This document shows positions 1-7,978 of a DNA stretch of 18,411 nt, in pieces. Source of the stretch: HB2-32-21 sp041603535 (GTDB lineage Bacteria > Pseudomonadota > Gammaproteobacteria > Pseudomonadales > Porticoccaceae). Position 1 is the first letter of the stretch. Every line of letters begins with the position of its first letter. A model generated the notes under the pieces. It saw only the letters and a list, made by a program, of their open reading frames with translations. It was not told where the DNA came from and searched no databases. The position numbers and the translations under genes were made by a program. The DNA lies in assembly GCA_041603535.1 (NCBI GenBank), contig JBFIEE010000057.1, forward strand, positions 1-18,411, read 5' to 3'.

Positions 1-1088
1 GCGGCAAAGGTTAGCGCGTCACACAGAATAAGCCGACCTTCCGCGTCGGTATTAAGCACCTCGATAGTTTTACCTGACATCGACCTGACGACGTCGCCGG
101 GTTTGGTGGCGTTACCGCTGGGCATGTTTTCAACCGCGGGCACCAATCCCACAACGTTGATGCCAAGCTTAATAGAGGCGAGTGCCTCGATAACGCCGAA
201 CACGCTGGCGGCACCGCACATGTCATATTTCATTTCATCCATTTTGGCGCCCGGTTTCAGGCTTATGCCGCCGGAGTCAAAAGTCACGCCTTTGCCCACC
301 AGGACGACGGGCTTTTTGTTTTTTCCGGCGCCGTTGTATTCCATGGCAATCAGATGGGCCGGTTGTTGCGAGCCAGCAGTGACGGACAACAGGGCGCCCA
401 TGCCCAGTTCGCGCATTTGTTTTTCGGATAAAACTCGGGTGCTGACGGTGGGAAACTTTCTGCCGAGGGCGCGGGCCTGACTGGCCAGATAGGCTGGCGT
501 GCAGGTATTGCCGGGCAGGTCGCCCAGCAGTCGCGCTCGATTGACGCCGTCGGCGATGGCACTGCCCAACGCCAGGCCACTTTTGGTGGCCGGCAGGCTT
601 TGGCGATCTTTACAGATTACCGTGACCCGCTTTAACCTGGTTTTTCGGGGCCGGTCACTGCTGGCTTTTTTGTAGTCGTAGCTGGCTTCACCAAACTGCT
701 GACTCAATTGTCTGGCAGCCCAGTGCATATCATGGTCGGCCACTGGAATTTCTGTGAGCGTAGTCGCCGCAGAGGTAATGCTATCTGCACAGACGACTTT
801 GGCCGCCACCTGACAAATTTTTAAAAATTGCTGCACGGTGACGGAGCCTTTACCGACACCTACCAGCAACAATCGCCTGGCTGATACGCCGGTCGGTTCA
901 TGTAGCAGCAGCGTGGAGCCACACTTGCCGTCGATATCCCCGTTTGCCAGCCGTCTTGAAATTAACCCTCCGGTTGCCCGGTCGATGGCGGCGGTCATCC
1001 CGGGTAAAGCCTTGTTCTCACCCACCGGTACCACGAGGCAATCTGTTTTAAGGCTGATTGGGTCAGGTGTGCGAGCTGATAATTCCAT
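1..1088 (-). CDS. pepA: Leucyl aminopeptidase PepA (M17 family), 3' end beyond the window
   Basis: This is a cytosolic hexameric metallo-aminopeptidase that removes N-terminal residues from peptides; in E. coli PepA is also a DNA-binding protein acting in Xer recombination and carAB control. 362 codons are visible of a family norm near 500, and the gene is open at the left edge. The divergent N-terminal domain is followed by the catalytic domain: GKGVTFDSGG around residues 265-274 gives the metal-ligand Lys266 and Asp271, then ISLKPG and KYDMCGA, and the M17 signature NTDAEGRL at 346-353 (Glu350, Arg352). The numbering runs about four behind E. coli PepA. The ATG at 1088 is preceded on the minus strand by a GGGGGA ribosome site about six bases away. 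The gene is divergent from lptF, an arrangement common in Gammaproteobacteria. The identity is secure. Confidence 0.95.
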   Translation of the reverse strand, partial: MELSARTPDPISLKTDCLVVPVGENKALPGMTAAIDRATGGLISRRLANGDIDGKCGSTLLLHEPTGVSARRLLLVGVGKGSVTVQQFLKICQVAAKVVCADSITSAATTLTEIPVADHDMHWAARQLSQQFGEASYDYKKASSDRPRKTRLKRVTVICKDRQSLPATKSGLALGSAIADGVNRARLLGDLPGNTCTPAYLASQARALGRKFPTVSTRVLSEKQMRELGMGALLSVTAGSQQPAHLIAMEYNGAGKNKKPVVLVGKGVTFDSGGISLKPGAKMDEMKYDMCGAASVFGVIEALASIKLGINVVGLVPAVENMPSGNATKPGDVVRSMSGKTIEVLNTDAEGRLILCDALTFA

Positions 1089-1182
1089 GGAGTCCCCCGA
1101 GACAAAGCTGATTGAATGCTGGATAATCGCAACCCGGTAGTGTATGCGATGCCGCGACGCTTACCAAATAGCCTGAGCGTTT

Positions 1183-1220
1183 AATCGGCCGATTTATAGC
1201 TCTGGCGACGTACGCCAGGG
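1183..1220. promoter_or_regulatory. Palindrome and hairpin in the pepA-lptF divergent region
   Basis: Positions 1183-1194 read AATCGGCCGATT, a perfect 12-bp palindrome. Six bases later, 1200-1220 forms a stem-loop with CTGGCG (1202-1207) pairing to CGCCAG (1213-1218) around a 5-nt loop, extendable by one G.U and one C-G pair. Both sit between two divergent genes, where shared operators are expected. No T-run follows, so a terminator is unlikely. The bound protein is unknown. Confidence 0.4.
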
Positions 1221-1375
1221 CATATCCGAGAGAGACACGCTCCGCCACCAGATAGACAAAATCTACCTTTACAGGGATGGCTCATTTTGCGTTTATGCGT
1301 ACGAAGGGATTGCTTTGATGCCAGGTAATTGACGGTCAGATCCCTTGCGTGCACTCAACAGGAATACGGATTTAA

Positions 1376-2497
1376 GTGATTATTTTCCGCTACATCGCCA
1401 GAGATATTCTGGCCACAACTGCTGCGGTCAGTCTGGTGCTGATGCTGGTTATCATCAGCGGTCGTTTCGTCAAATACCTTGCTCTGGCCGCAGCGGGTCA
1501 GCTTGACCCCAATATACTTTTCGCCGTTATCGGCTATCGCGTGCCCGGTTTTCTCGAACTGATTTTGCCACTGGGGTTTTTTCTGGCCATTTTGCTGGTC
1601 TATGGGCGTATGTACATAGACAGTGAAATGACGGTATTACATGCCTGCGGCCTGGGACCAAACACGTTGACCCTGTATGCCATGGCGGTGGGCGTTGTTG
1701 TCGCGCTACTGGTGGCATGGCTAAGCCTGTCAGTCAGCCCCGGCGGTTTAGCCAGAGCCGATGCCCTGTTGAGCGCACAAAAAACTCGAGGTGAACTGGA
1801 ATCGGCGGAAGGCGGAAAATTCTACCCGCTTAACGAAGGACGGGGCGTCACCTACAGCGAAAAAATTGGCGAAGATGGCCTGATGCGCAATGTTTTTTTC
1901 GCTGAACCGGGCAACGAAAACAGCAAGGATCCTACGCGAGTCATTGTGTTGGCTAAAAGTGGTCGTACCCAGCAGGATAGCGAAAATGGCGAACGCTATC
2001 TGGTGCTTGAAAACGGCTACCGTGTACAGGGTGTGCCGGGTCGCGCAGATTTTCAAATCACTTCTTTTGAGCAGTATGGACAACGTTTGGCGAAGCCAGT
2101 GGAGGCACTGGGCAGGCGAGAGAGGGCGGCAGCACTGTCGACCGGCGTATTACTGGCATCCTCCGAGCCCGCTCATCGCGCCTCTTTGCAATGGCGATTG
2201 TCCGTGCCGATCCTGGTGCTGGTTGTAACGCTGATCGCGGTGCCGCTGAGTCGTACCAGTCCGCGTCAGGGTCGGTTTGTGAAAATATTTCCGGCGGTTA
2301 TCCTTTATATTCTTTATCTGATTACACTAAATGGCGCGCGCGGTGCTGTTGAAGAACAGAGCCAAATGGCAGGGCTCGGGGTGTGGTGGGTGCACGGGGT
2401 ATTTCTGAGCATCGCCGGTGTCCTTGTTGCCTGGAATTCCGGTTGGCGACCAGCACTGCCAGGCAAAGTTATCCCCGGCGGAGCGCAGTCCAAATGA
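1376..2497 (+). CDS. lptF: LPS export ABC transporter permease LptF
   Basis: LptF is one of two inner-membrane permease subunits of the LptB2FG transporter that extracts lipopolysaccharide from the inner membrane and pushes it onto the LptC-A-D bridge. The 373-residue protein matches the family length (E. coli about 366). It starts with the typical amphipathic N-terminus, IIFRYIARDIL. Three hydrophobic segments lie near 10-30, 50-75 and 98-122, then a hydrophilic periplasmic beta-jellyroll region of about 140 residues, then three C-terminal segments near 268-288, 300-318 and 328-350. Translation begins at GTG with a weak upstream AGGA/CGGA; no better in-frame start is visible. The stop overlaps the lptG start (ATGA), indicating translational coupling. 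Its position divergent from pepA is the classic arrangement. Confidence 0.95.
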   Translation: MIIFRYIARDILATTAAVSLVLMLVIISGRFVKYLALAAAGQLDPNILFAVIGYRVPGFLELILPLGFFLAILLVYGRMYIDSEMTVLHACGLGPNTLTLYAMAVGVVVALLVAWLSLSVSPGGLARADALLSAQKTRGELESAEGGKFYPLNEGRGVTYSEKIGEDGLMRNVFFAEPGNENSKDPTRVIVLAKSGRTQQDSENGERYLVLENGYRVQGVPGRADFQITSFEQYGQRLAKPVEALGRRERAAALSTGVLLASSEPAHRASLQWRLSVPILVLVVTLIAVPLSRTSPRQGRFVKIFPAVILYILYLITLNGARGAVEEQSQMAGLGVWWVHGVFLSIAGVLVAWNSGWRPALPGKVIPGGAQSK

Positions 2498-3555
2498 AGC
2501 AACTGTCGCGTTATGTTGGTACCTTTGTGCTCGGTGCGATTGCCCTGGTGTTGATGGTGGTGCTGAGTATCGACGTGATCGCCGCTATTGTTGATGGAAT
2601 CGGCGACATTCGTAAAGATTATCATTTTAGTGACGTTCTTTATGGTGTCTGGTTAACGCTGCCTTCGCGGATCCACTCGAATATTCCTTTTGCAGCGTTG
2701 ATCGGTTGTCTGGTAGGACTGGGCGCACTGGCTGGCAATAGCGAACTGGTGGTGATGCGCGCGGCTGGTGTGTCCTTGTTGCGGGTGACTGGTTTTGTGG
2801 TTCGGCCGGTCTTACTGGTGATAGTTATTGGCGCAGCGCTGGGGAACTTCGTTGCGCCCTATACGGATCAACTGGCTGAAAGTCGCAGAATGTTACTGCG
2901 TGGCGAACAGGATAATCTGACCTCGACGTCTGGTGTGTGGAATCATGAGGGCAACGAATTTATCCATTTCAATGCGGTACACCCGGATGGTCGTCTGTTT
3001 GGTGTGACTCGCTATCGCTTTGATGATGAGCTAAAAATTATCGAAGCGAGCTATGCGGCCCAGGGAACATTTTACGAAGATTACTGGCTTGAAGAGCGGG
3101 GGGTTGTCACTCGCTTTAACGATAATGGCACAGAGGTTGACAGCTTTGAGGAACGCCGTTGGGAGTCTGGATTATCCCCGGATTTACTCAACCTGGTGGT
3201 CATGCCCGCCGAGTCACTATCGATGAAGAGCCTTTATGATTATGGGCGTTATCTGGATGTGCAGGGTCAGCATTCAGCCACCTACTGGCTGGCGTTTTGG
3301 GCGAAGGTCCTGCAACCGGTGACCGTGCTTGCGTTGGTGCTCATCGCCATATCATTTATCTTTGGCCCTTTGCGCGAAGCCACCATGGGCTATCGTATTT
3401 TCGCTGGTGTGGTGGTGAGTATAGCGTTTCAAACCAGCCAGGAGTTGTTGGGACCCTCCAGTATTGTGTTTGGTTTTTCGCCGTTCTGGGCAGTAATGGC
3501 GCCAACATTGGTGGGTATCCTGGTCGGCCTCGTACTGCTCCGTCGCGCCGCCTAG
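2494..3555 (+). CDS. lptG: LPS export ABC transporter permease LptG
   Basis: This is the second permease subunit of LptB2FG, partner of the upstream LptF in LPS extraction. The protein has 353 residues (E. coli about 360) beginning MKQLSRYVGTFVLG. It has three N-terminal membrane segments, a periplasmic region from about residue 125 to 260 (including NHEGNEFIHFNAV), and three C-terminal membrane segments. An in-frame start further upstream at 2383 exists, but it lies inside lptF and adds a polar, unconserved extension; the ATG at 2494 sharing ATGA with the lptF stop is the sensible start. The stop TAG lies within CTAG, which also carries the stop of the convergent RDD gene. LptB, LptA and LptC are not in the window. 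Confidence 0.95.
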   Translation: MKQLSRYVGTFVLGAIALVLMVVLSIDVIAAIVDGIGDIRKDYHFSDVLYGVWLTLPSRIHSNIPFAALIGCLVGLGALAGNSELVVMRAAGVSLLRVTGFVVRPVLLVIVIGAALGNFVAPYTDQLAESRRMLLRGEQDNLTSTSGVWNHEGNEFIHFNAVHPDGRLFGVTRYRFDDELKIIEASYAAQGTFYEDYWLEERGVVTRFNDNGTEVDSFEERRWESGLSPDLLNLVVMPAESLSMKSLYDYGRYLDVQGQHSATYWLAFWAKVLQPVTVLALVLIAISFIFGPLREATMGYRIFAGVVVSIAFQTSQELLGPSSIVFGFSPFWAVMAPTLVGILVGLVLLRRAA

Positions 3556-4019
3556 TTTTTATTCTTCCTGGGCAGTTCGACCACGCGGGTGCTGGTCCAC
3601 AGATCGTGCAGAGCGTCACCTGATCCAGTCAGGCACCACCAATAACCGATGCCCCCCGCTAGCAATGACAGAGGTGCCAGCAGGCTGCGCAGCCAGCACT
3701 GCCGCCAGGTCGGCCTGGCGCCGCTGGATTGCTGCAGTTGCAGACGCCAGGTTTTCATCCCTAATGTTTGACCGCTACGCCGCCAGCACCAGCAGTAAAA
3801 TAGCGCCAGGCAGAACCACAATCCCGCCAGAAACAGTACTCCGGGCAGGCCTGAATAGGGTGTTTGGGCGGTTTCTGGGCCAGTTATCCCCACGCGAATC
3901 GCTAACACCAGGCCCGCATAGGCGAGCATGATCGCGAACAGCAAAAAGCTATCATAGACCAGCGCTGCAAGACGACGGATCAGACCTGCTGATGGATCAG
4001 TCACGCGTGTTTCAGACAA
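3552..4019 (-). CDS. RDD family inner-membrane protein
   Basis: This is a small membrane protein of the RDD family, named for a conserved Arg and two Asp residues; the family's role is unsettled, with ion transport proposed for some members. With the chosen start it has 155 residues. AGLIRRLAALVYD near the N-terminus carries the family Arg and Asp, followed by three hydrophobic segments and the motif SGQTLGMKTWRLQL. I chose TTG at 4019 because GGAG lies six bases upstream of it; an alternative TTG at 4055 (167 residues) has no ribosome site, and a GTG at 4004 is also possible. The gene converges on lptG with a four-base shared CTAG. An RDD gene beside lptFG is recurrent in related bacteria as far as I recall, but no functional link is established. 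Confidence 0.8.
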   Translation of the reverse strand: MSETRVTDPSAGLIRRLAALVYDSFLLFAIMLAYAGLVLAIRVGITGPETAQTPYSGLPGVLFLAGLWFCLALFYCWCWRRSGQTLGMKTWRLQLQQSSGARPTWRQCWLRSLLAPLSLLAGGIGYWWCLTGSGDALHDLWTSTRVVELPRKNKN

Positions 4020-4111
4020 GCCTGGCTCCGGAGGAAAAGAGCGCCATGTTAGCAAAATTCAGAGCTACGTCGAACCTGGATATGGCCATTGCTCGTTGGT
4101 AAATGGTTAGC

Positions 4112-4150
4112 TGTAATGTGGCCTCGCTGTATTACAATGTTCGCCTGTAA
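4112..4150. promoter_or_regulatory. Spaced TGTAA/TTACA half-sites upstream of nhaA
   Basis: Between the divergent RDD gene and nhaA, TGTAAT (4112-4117) is mirrored by ATTACA (4131-4136) with 13 bases between, and a further TGTAA follows at 4146-4150. The middle element also contains TACAAT (4133-4138), a plausible -10 hexamer, although no good -35 lies at the right distance. This could be an operator overlapping the nhaA promoter; the regulator is unknown. Confidence 0.3.
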
Positions 4151-4177
4151 CACGATTGATTGGGGCAAAGCCTGTTA

Positions 4178-5536
4178 ATGAAACTGCCAACCGGAAAAGA
4201 GCTTACCGCGCCCTGGGAAAAGGCCTTCGATCGAATCCTCACACCGCTTGAAGACTTTATTCACCGCCAGACTACGAGTGGCGTGCTGCTTATGGTTTGC
4301 GCAATAGTCGCGCTTTACCTGGCAAATAGCCGCTGGAGTGAGGGGTATCACCACCTCTTGCAGGTGCCCTTTACCATCGGTGTCGAAGGGTTCCAGTTGT
4401 CTAAATCACTTCATCACTGGATAAATGACGGTTTGATGGCGGTGTTTTTTTTCGTTATTGGCCTGGAACTTAAGCGCGAAATACTGGTGGGTGAATTAGC
4501 TGAGTTCAGGCAGGCTGTACTACCCATCGTTGCCGCGTTGGGTGGAATGTTAATGCCGGTGGTGTTTTACATCACGATAAATCCGCAAGGGCATACTTTT
4601 GATGGTTGGGGTGTGCCGATGGCCACTGATATTGCGTTTGCTCTGGGAGCTCTCGCACTGCTCGGCAAGCGAGTGCCGAAAAATCTGTTGACCTTCCTGG
4701 TCGCCCTGGCAATTGTTGATGACCTTGGCGCAGTGATGGTCATTGCACTGTTCTATACAGAGGCAATAAACTTCGTCGCGCTGGCTACGGCAGGCGGCAT
4801 GTTAATACTATTGGTGACCTTGAATCTGGGCGGCATTCGCCAACCACTGCCCTACGTTTTATTAGGCATAGTGCTGTGGATCGCCATGCTGAAGAGTGGC
4901 GTGCATGCGACCCTTGCCGGCATTTTGTTGGCTTTTACGATCCCCATGCGCCCGAAATATGACCCCGTTCGCTTCCTGACACAAATTAGCGAAATGTTTG
5001 AACAGATCAAACAGGCCTACCAGCATGAAAGTAATATCATCAAGAATGATGAGTTGCGTTCAAGGGTAAAGGCCCTCGGGGAGGGGGTGCAGCTGGTACA
5101 GGCGCCGGCGCAGATCCTGGAAAGCAAAATGCATTTGCCGTCGGCCTACCTGGTGATTCCCATTTTTTCGCTGGCCAATGCGGGCATTCCTGTTGATTGG
5201 TCATCACTTGGCAGTATCATTACGCACCCGGTATCGATGGGCATCACCCTGGGTTTGGTGCTTGGTAAATTGCTGGGCATCGCGGGGTTTTCCTGGGTTG
5301 TCGTTAAGCTTGGTTTGGCTGCGTTGCCGCAGGGGCTGAATTTCAAACACATTGTCGGCGCAGCCCTGATGGGGGGTATCGGCTTTACAATGTCGATCTT
5401 TATCGCAGAACTGGGTTTCGCCCATCATCCGGAAGATCTGTTGATGGCCAAGACGGGGGTTCTTATCGCTTCTGTTCTGGCCGGCATTTCGGGTTTTGCC
5501 TGGTTGTATTTAACCGCTGAAAAAGATGTGCAATAG
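4178..5536 (+). CDS. nhaA: Na+/H+ antiporter NhaA
   Basis: This electrogenic antiporter of the inner membrane expels Na+ (or Li+) in exchange for protons and supports pH and salt homeostasis, as expected of a marine organism. The product has 452 residues and about 12 hydrophobic segments. Asp151 in ATDIAFALG and the adjacent pair Asp181-Asp182 in AIVDDLGAV correspond to E. coli Asp133, Asp163 and Asp164, the ion-binding residues. NDGLMAVFFFVIGLELKRE is the family signature. It is about 60 residues longer than E. coli NhaA (388), partly through an N-terminal extension and a hydrophilic, helical stretch encoded around 4960-5120. ATG 4178 was chosen over a TTG at 4160; both have poor ribosome sites. 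Possible operator half-sites lie just upstream. Confidence 0.94.
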   Translation: MKLPTGKELTAPWEKAFDRILTPLEDFIHRQTTSGVLLMVCAIVALYLANSRWSEGYHHLLQVPFTIGVEGFQLSKSLHHWINDGLMAVFFFVIGLELKREILVGELAEFRQAVLPIVAALGGMLMPVVFYITINPQGHTFDGWGVPMATDIAFALGALALLGKRVPKNLLTFLVALAIVDDLGAVMVIALFYTEAINFVALATAGGMLILLVTLNLGGIRQPLPYVLLGIVLWIAMLKSGVHATLAGILLAFTIPMRPKYDPVRFLTQISEMFEQIKQAYQHESNIIKNDELRSRVKALGEGVQLVQAPAQILESKMHLPSAYLVIPIFSLANAGIPVDWSSLGSIITHPVSMGITLGLVLGKLLGIAGFSWVVVKLGLAALPQGLNFKHIVGAALMGGIGFTMSIFIAELGFAHHPEDLLMAKTGVLIASVLAGISGFAWLYLTAEKDVQ

Positions 5537-5664
5537 GCGTCTTGTGTCAAGTTTATGGTGTCCGGCGAGAGACGGGTTGTATCCGCGCTGATTGCGGTCT
5601 CGGCGGGTTCTGGAGGGTTTGCAATGGCGATAAAAATTATTTATTAACTAATCGGACTAGCGCG

Positions 5665-6150
5665 ATGCCTTCTTTCGATATGGTTTCCGAAGTAGAAAAT
5701 GAGGAGATTCGCAATGCCGCCGAAAACGCCCAGCGGGAATTGGCGACGCGGTTTGATTTTCGCGGCGTAAATGCCAGCGTCGAACTAAAAGACAGCGTGA
5801 TTACCCTGTCTGCAGATGCTGATTTTCAGTGCCACCAGTTGTTAGATATCCTCGTCAAGAACGTGGTGAAACGCAATATTGATCCTTATTGTATTGATGC
5901 AGATGAAGAGACCACTCATAGCGGCAAAACATTTTCTCTGCAGGTGCGCTTTAAGCAAGGTATTGAGCAGGCTATGGCGAAAAAGCTTGTTAAGCTCATC
6001 AAGGACTCAAAGCTGAAGGTTCAGGCGGCCATACAGGGAGACAAAATCAGAGTGACCGGTAAAAAGCGTGATGATCTCCAGGCCGTCATGGCGCTGGTTC
6101 GCGATGCCGATCTGGGGCAGCCCTTTCAGTTTGAAAATTTCAGGGAGTAA
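5665..6150 (+). CDS. yajQ: YajQ family nucleotide-binding protein
   Basis: YajQ is a cytoplasmic protein of two ferredoxin-like domains; members bind nucleotides, and in Xanthomonas and Pseudomonas homologues bind cyclic di-GMP and modulate a transcription factor. The 161-residue length matches the family (about 160-163). The N-terminus MPSFDMVSEV is diagnostic, with RFDFRGV and the C-terminal QPFQFENFR also typical. An open frame continues upstream to 5542, but the conserved family start is the ATG at 5665, so the extension is not coding. The gene lies 128 bp after nhaA in the same direction; a separate promoter is likely. Just after the stop, GTAGCA (6160-6165) pairs with TGCTAC (6180-6185) in a stem-loop without a clear T-run. 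Confidence 0.95.
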   Translation: MPSFDMVSEVENEEIRNAAENAQRELATRFDFRGVNASVELKDSVITLSADADFQCHQLLDILVKNVVKRNIDPYCIDADEETTHSGKTFSLQVRFKQGIEQAMAKKLVKLIKDSKLKVQAAIQGDKIRVTGKKRDDLQAVMALVRDADLGQPFQFENFRE

Positions 6151-6188
6151 ATCTGGTTGGTAGCACCTTATAGATGATCTGCTACTGT

Positions 6189-6254
6189 CACTCCAGCACT
6201 CCAGCACTCCAGCACTCCAGCACTCCAGCACTCCAGCACTCCAGCACTCCAGCA
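6189..6254. repeat. Tandem repeat, 8 full copies of CACTCCAG plus CA
   Basis: The 8-base unit CACTCCAG is repeated perfectly eight times from 6189 to 6252, and the next two bases continue the pattern. The lack of any mismatch suggests recent slippage expansion. It lies 39 bp after the yajQ stop. A period of eight is not a multiple of three, and the repeat interrupts no gene. Confidence 0.95.
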
Positions 6255-6466
6255 AGGGCAGTATCTCTCCAGAGCCATGTTCATCCCACTCGCGCCGGCA
6301 CGCACATGACGTACAGGGCTACCATCGACTAACGGGCAAATTTTCCACGAGTACAGTCATTCATATCAGCCACTGTATGTTAGCCGTTGCGGCGAGGACC
6401 GGGGGTTGCTGAGGTTGACGTCAGCGTGGCTTGATGATCCCGGCTGCGAGGTGGGTGGCATAAGGA

Positions 6467-6495
6467 TTGACTAAGACATTAGGATGGTCTAGCAT
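6467..6495 (+). promoter_or_regulatory. Candidate sigma-70 promoter for the DUF1329/DUF1302 pair
   Basis: TTGACT (6467-6472, five of six matches to the -35 consensus) is followed after 17 bases by TAGCAT (6490-6495, four of six matches to the -10 consensus). Transcription would begin near 6502, about 60 bases before the start codon. The assignment rests on consensus matching only. Confidence 0.4.
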
Positions 6496-6562
6496 CTAAA
6501 TAATTCGATACATTTAATTTTCGGTGAAGAGCGTTGCCCTTATGTATGGCAGGAGAATGACA

Positions 6563-7888
6563 ATGAAACTATGCGCCAAAGTACCGCAGATATCTCCCCG
6601 TCGTTTTCGGACGGCTGGGCTGGTGATGCTGGTGGGCAGTTTGTTCTGGCTGCCAGTATGGTCACATGCAACCGAAGATCAAAGCTACCAGGCCCTCATG
6701 GATTGGCTTAATACGCCTCCAGGTGGCGACTCCGTAGCCCCCGGACAACACCTCACATTGAGTGACCGGGAAACTGTGCTGGAAGCACTTATCCCCCAGT
6801 CGGCATGGGAATACTATTTTTTCGATGACATGGATATGGAGATTGCGGCGACCAGGCACTATCCCGCACCGGATACCTGGGGCAAGGAAGTAGCCACCGA
6901 TTACAGTATGGATGAAGAGGGTACGCTGGTGGGGTTTACCGGTGGCGGTTTTCCTTTTTCGGAGATCCGTGATGATGATCCCTTTGCCGGCCAGAAGGTC
7001 ATCTGGAATATGCTGTGGCGACCAGGGACGAATGACTATGACATGCCCATGACCACCTGGCTCCGCAGCGAAGGCGGTAAGCTTGACCGTATTATGGAAT
7101 ATACGTCCACAAATGCGACCTATGCCCGCGGCCAGAAAAGTCTTGTGCCAGGCTACGAAGAGGTTAAGAGCAAACGGGTGATGGAGTTTCGTTCGCCGCG
7201 GGATATGGCTGGCGCCAAAGACTTGTCCATCGAATATGTCGATCACCACAAAGAGAATTCGGGTTGGTTGTATATGCCAGAACAGCGTAAGCCCCGGCGT
7301 ACGCTTGCCTCGGAGCGCACTGGTGAGTTAATGGGTATGGATATGATCCGCGAAGACTCAAATGGTTTTGGCGGCAAAGTTTATGAGAATAGCTGGACTT
7401 ATCTGGGCAAACGCAAAGTGCTTGCGACCACGAATGTCAGCACTAATCCCGAATTTGGTGGCCCCCACCTGTGGGTGCCCCACAAGGCACGTTGGGAGGT
7501 GCGGGACACCCATGTGGTCCTTATGAAGCCAAAAGTCAAGGGGCATCCTTACAGTGCGCGGGTAGTTTTTATCGATGCTGAAACATACTGGACTCACTGG
7601 ATGTTCGCTTTTGATCGGCAGGACGACAAGTTGCTGCGCATGAATCAGCACTTCCTTAAATACTCCGAGGATTACGCTACCGAGCCACCTGACCAGGCGC
7701 CCTATATCAAGCAGGACTTTTCCAAAAGTGTTGGCCACCAGGTGTTTATCCATCTCGGTGAATCGGATATCAACGCTAAGAAACCGCACGCGACAATGAC
7801 GCATTGCTACACCAATAAACGTGACTTTACCGCGGCCAGGGCTAAACAGTTTTATTCTCTGCGCAATATGATTAGTGGCCGGCGCTAA
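6563..7888 (+). CDS. Secreted DUF1329 family protein
   Basis: DUF1329 proteins are envelope proteins whose fold is thought to resemble the LolA/LolB lipoprotein carriers. They are often encoded beside DUF1302 proteins and RND-type transporters in bacteria that degrade sterols or other hydrophobic compounds; their biochemical role is not established. The 441-residue product has an N-terminal signal: basic residues in SPRRFRTA, a hydrophobic core to about residue 30, and likely cleavage after SHA near residue 34. No lipobox is seen. The body contains WRPGTNDYDMP and LWVPHKARWEVRD, and an aromatic-rich C-terminal half. ATG 6563 was chosen because AGGAG (6551-6555) lies seven bases upstream; ATGs at 6542 and 6557 lack proper spacing. 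The family call rests on recalled motifs plus the adjacent DUF1302 gene. Confidence 0.85.
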   Translation: MKLCAKVPQISPRRFRTAGLVMLVGSLFWLPVWSHATEDQSYQALMDWLNTPPGGDSVAPGQHLTLSDRETVLEALIPQSAWEYYFFDDMDMEIAATRHYPAPDTWGKEVATDYSMDEEGTLVGFTGGGFPFSEIRDDDPFAGQKVIWNMLWRPGTNDYDMPMTTWLRSEGGKLDRIMEYTSTNATYARGQKSLVPGYEEVKSKRVMEFRSPRDMAGAKDLSIEYVDHHKENSGWLYMPEQRKPRRTLASERTGELMGMDMIREDSNGFGGKVYENSWTYLGKRKVLATTNVSTNPEFGGPHLWVPHKARWEVRDTHVVLMKPKVKGHPYSARVVFIDAETYWTHWMFAFDRQDDKLLRMNQHFLKYSEDYATEPPDQAPYIKQDFSKSVGHQVFIHLGESDINAKKPHATMTHCYTNKRDFTAARAKQFYSLRNMISGRR

Positions 7889-7917
7889 TACCTGATTCGC
7901 GAGTGTATTTGCTACCC

Positions 7918-7946
7918 AAGGCGGCTTTCGGATAGGCTGCCTTTCT
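7918..7946 (+). terminator. Intercistronic hairpin with T-rich tail between DUF1329 and DUF1302 genes
   Basis: AAGGCGGC (7918-7925) pairs with GCTGCCTT (7936-7943) to give an eight-pair stem with one G.U and a ten-base loop, followed by TTTCTAT. This resembles a weak Rho-independent terminator. Lying 29 bases after one stop and 35 before the next start in a same-strand pair, it would act as an attenuator or a 3'-end stabiliser rather than a full stop. Confidence 0.45.
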
Positions 7947-7978
7947 ATATCAAAATAGTCGAATTCTGAGGCAAAACC

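Larger units (their letters stand above)
6151..6562. other. Gene-free stretch between yajQ and the DUF1329 gene
   Basis: No open frame here resembles a gene. The stretch holds a small stem-loop after yajQ (6160-6185), an 8-bp tandem repeat (6189-6254), about 200 bases without recognisable structure, and a candidate sigma-70 promoter at 6467-6495 for the downstream gene. Confidence 0.6.

Noticed and set aside
2383..2493. Upstream-extended start for lptG
   Set aside because: The extension overlaps lptF and adds a polar segment foreign to the family; the ATGA junction gives the proper start.
5542..5664. Upstream-extended start for yajQ
   Set aside because: The conserved family N-terminus begins at the ATG at 5665; the extension is cysteine- and glycine-rich and unlike YajQ.
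6189..6254. Short CRISPR-like array
   Set aside because: The units abut without spacers and are only 8 bp, so this is a simple tandem repeat.
6007..6255. Minus-strand open frame with a repeated L-E-C-W-S-A-G-V peptide
   Set aside because: It is only the 8-bp tandem repeat read in frame and continues antisense through yajQ; there is no ribosome site or family resemblance.
6320..6400. Possible integron attC-like site (CTAACGGG and GTTAGCC)
   Set aside because: The core bases do not follow the attC consensus and no cassette or integrase is present.
6587..6650. Twin-arginine export signal on the DUF1329 protein
   Set aside because: The Arg-Arg pair lacks the surrounding consensus (Ser/Thr before, Phe-Leu-Lys after); an ordinary Sec signal explains the sequence.
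6662..7249. 195-codon minus-strand open frame
   Set aside because: It lies antisense inside the DUF1329 gene, which has a signal peptide, a good ribosome site and an intact frame; no recognisable protein is encoded on the opposite strand.
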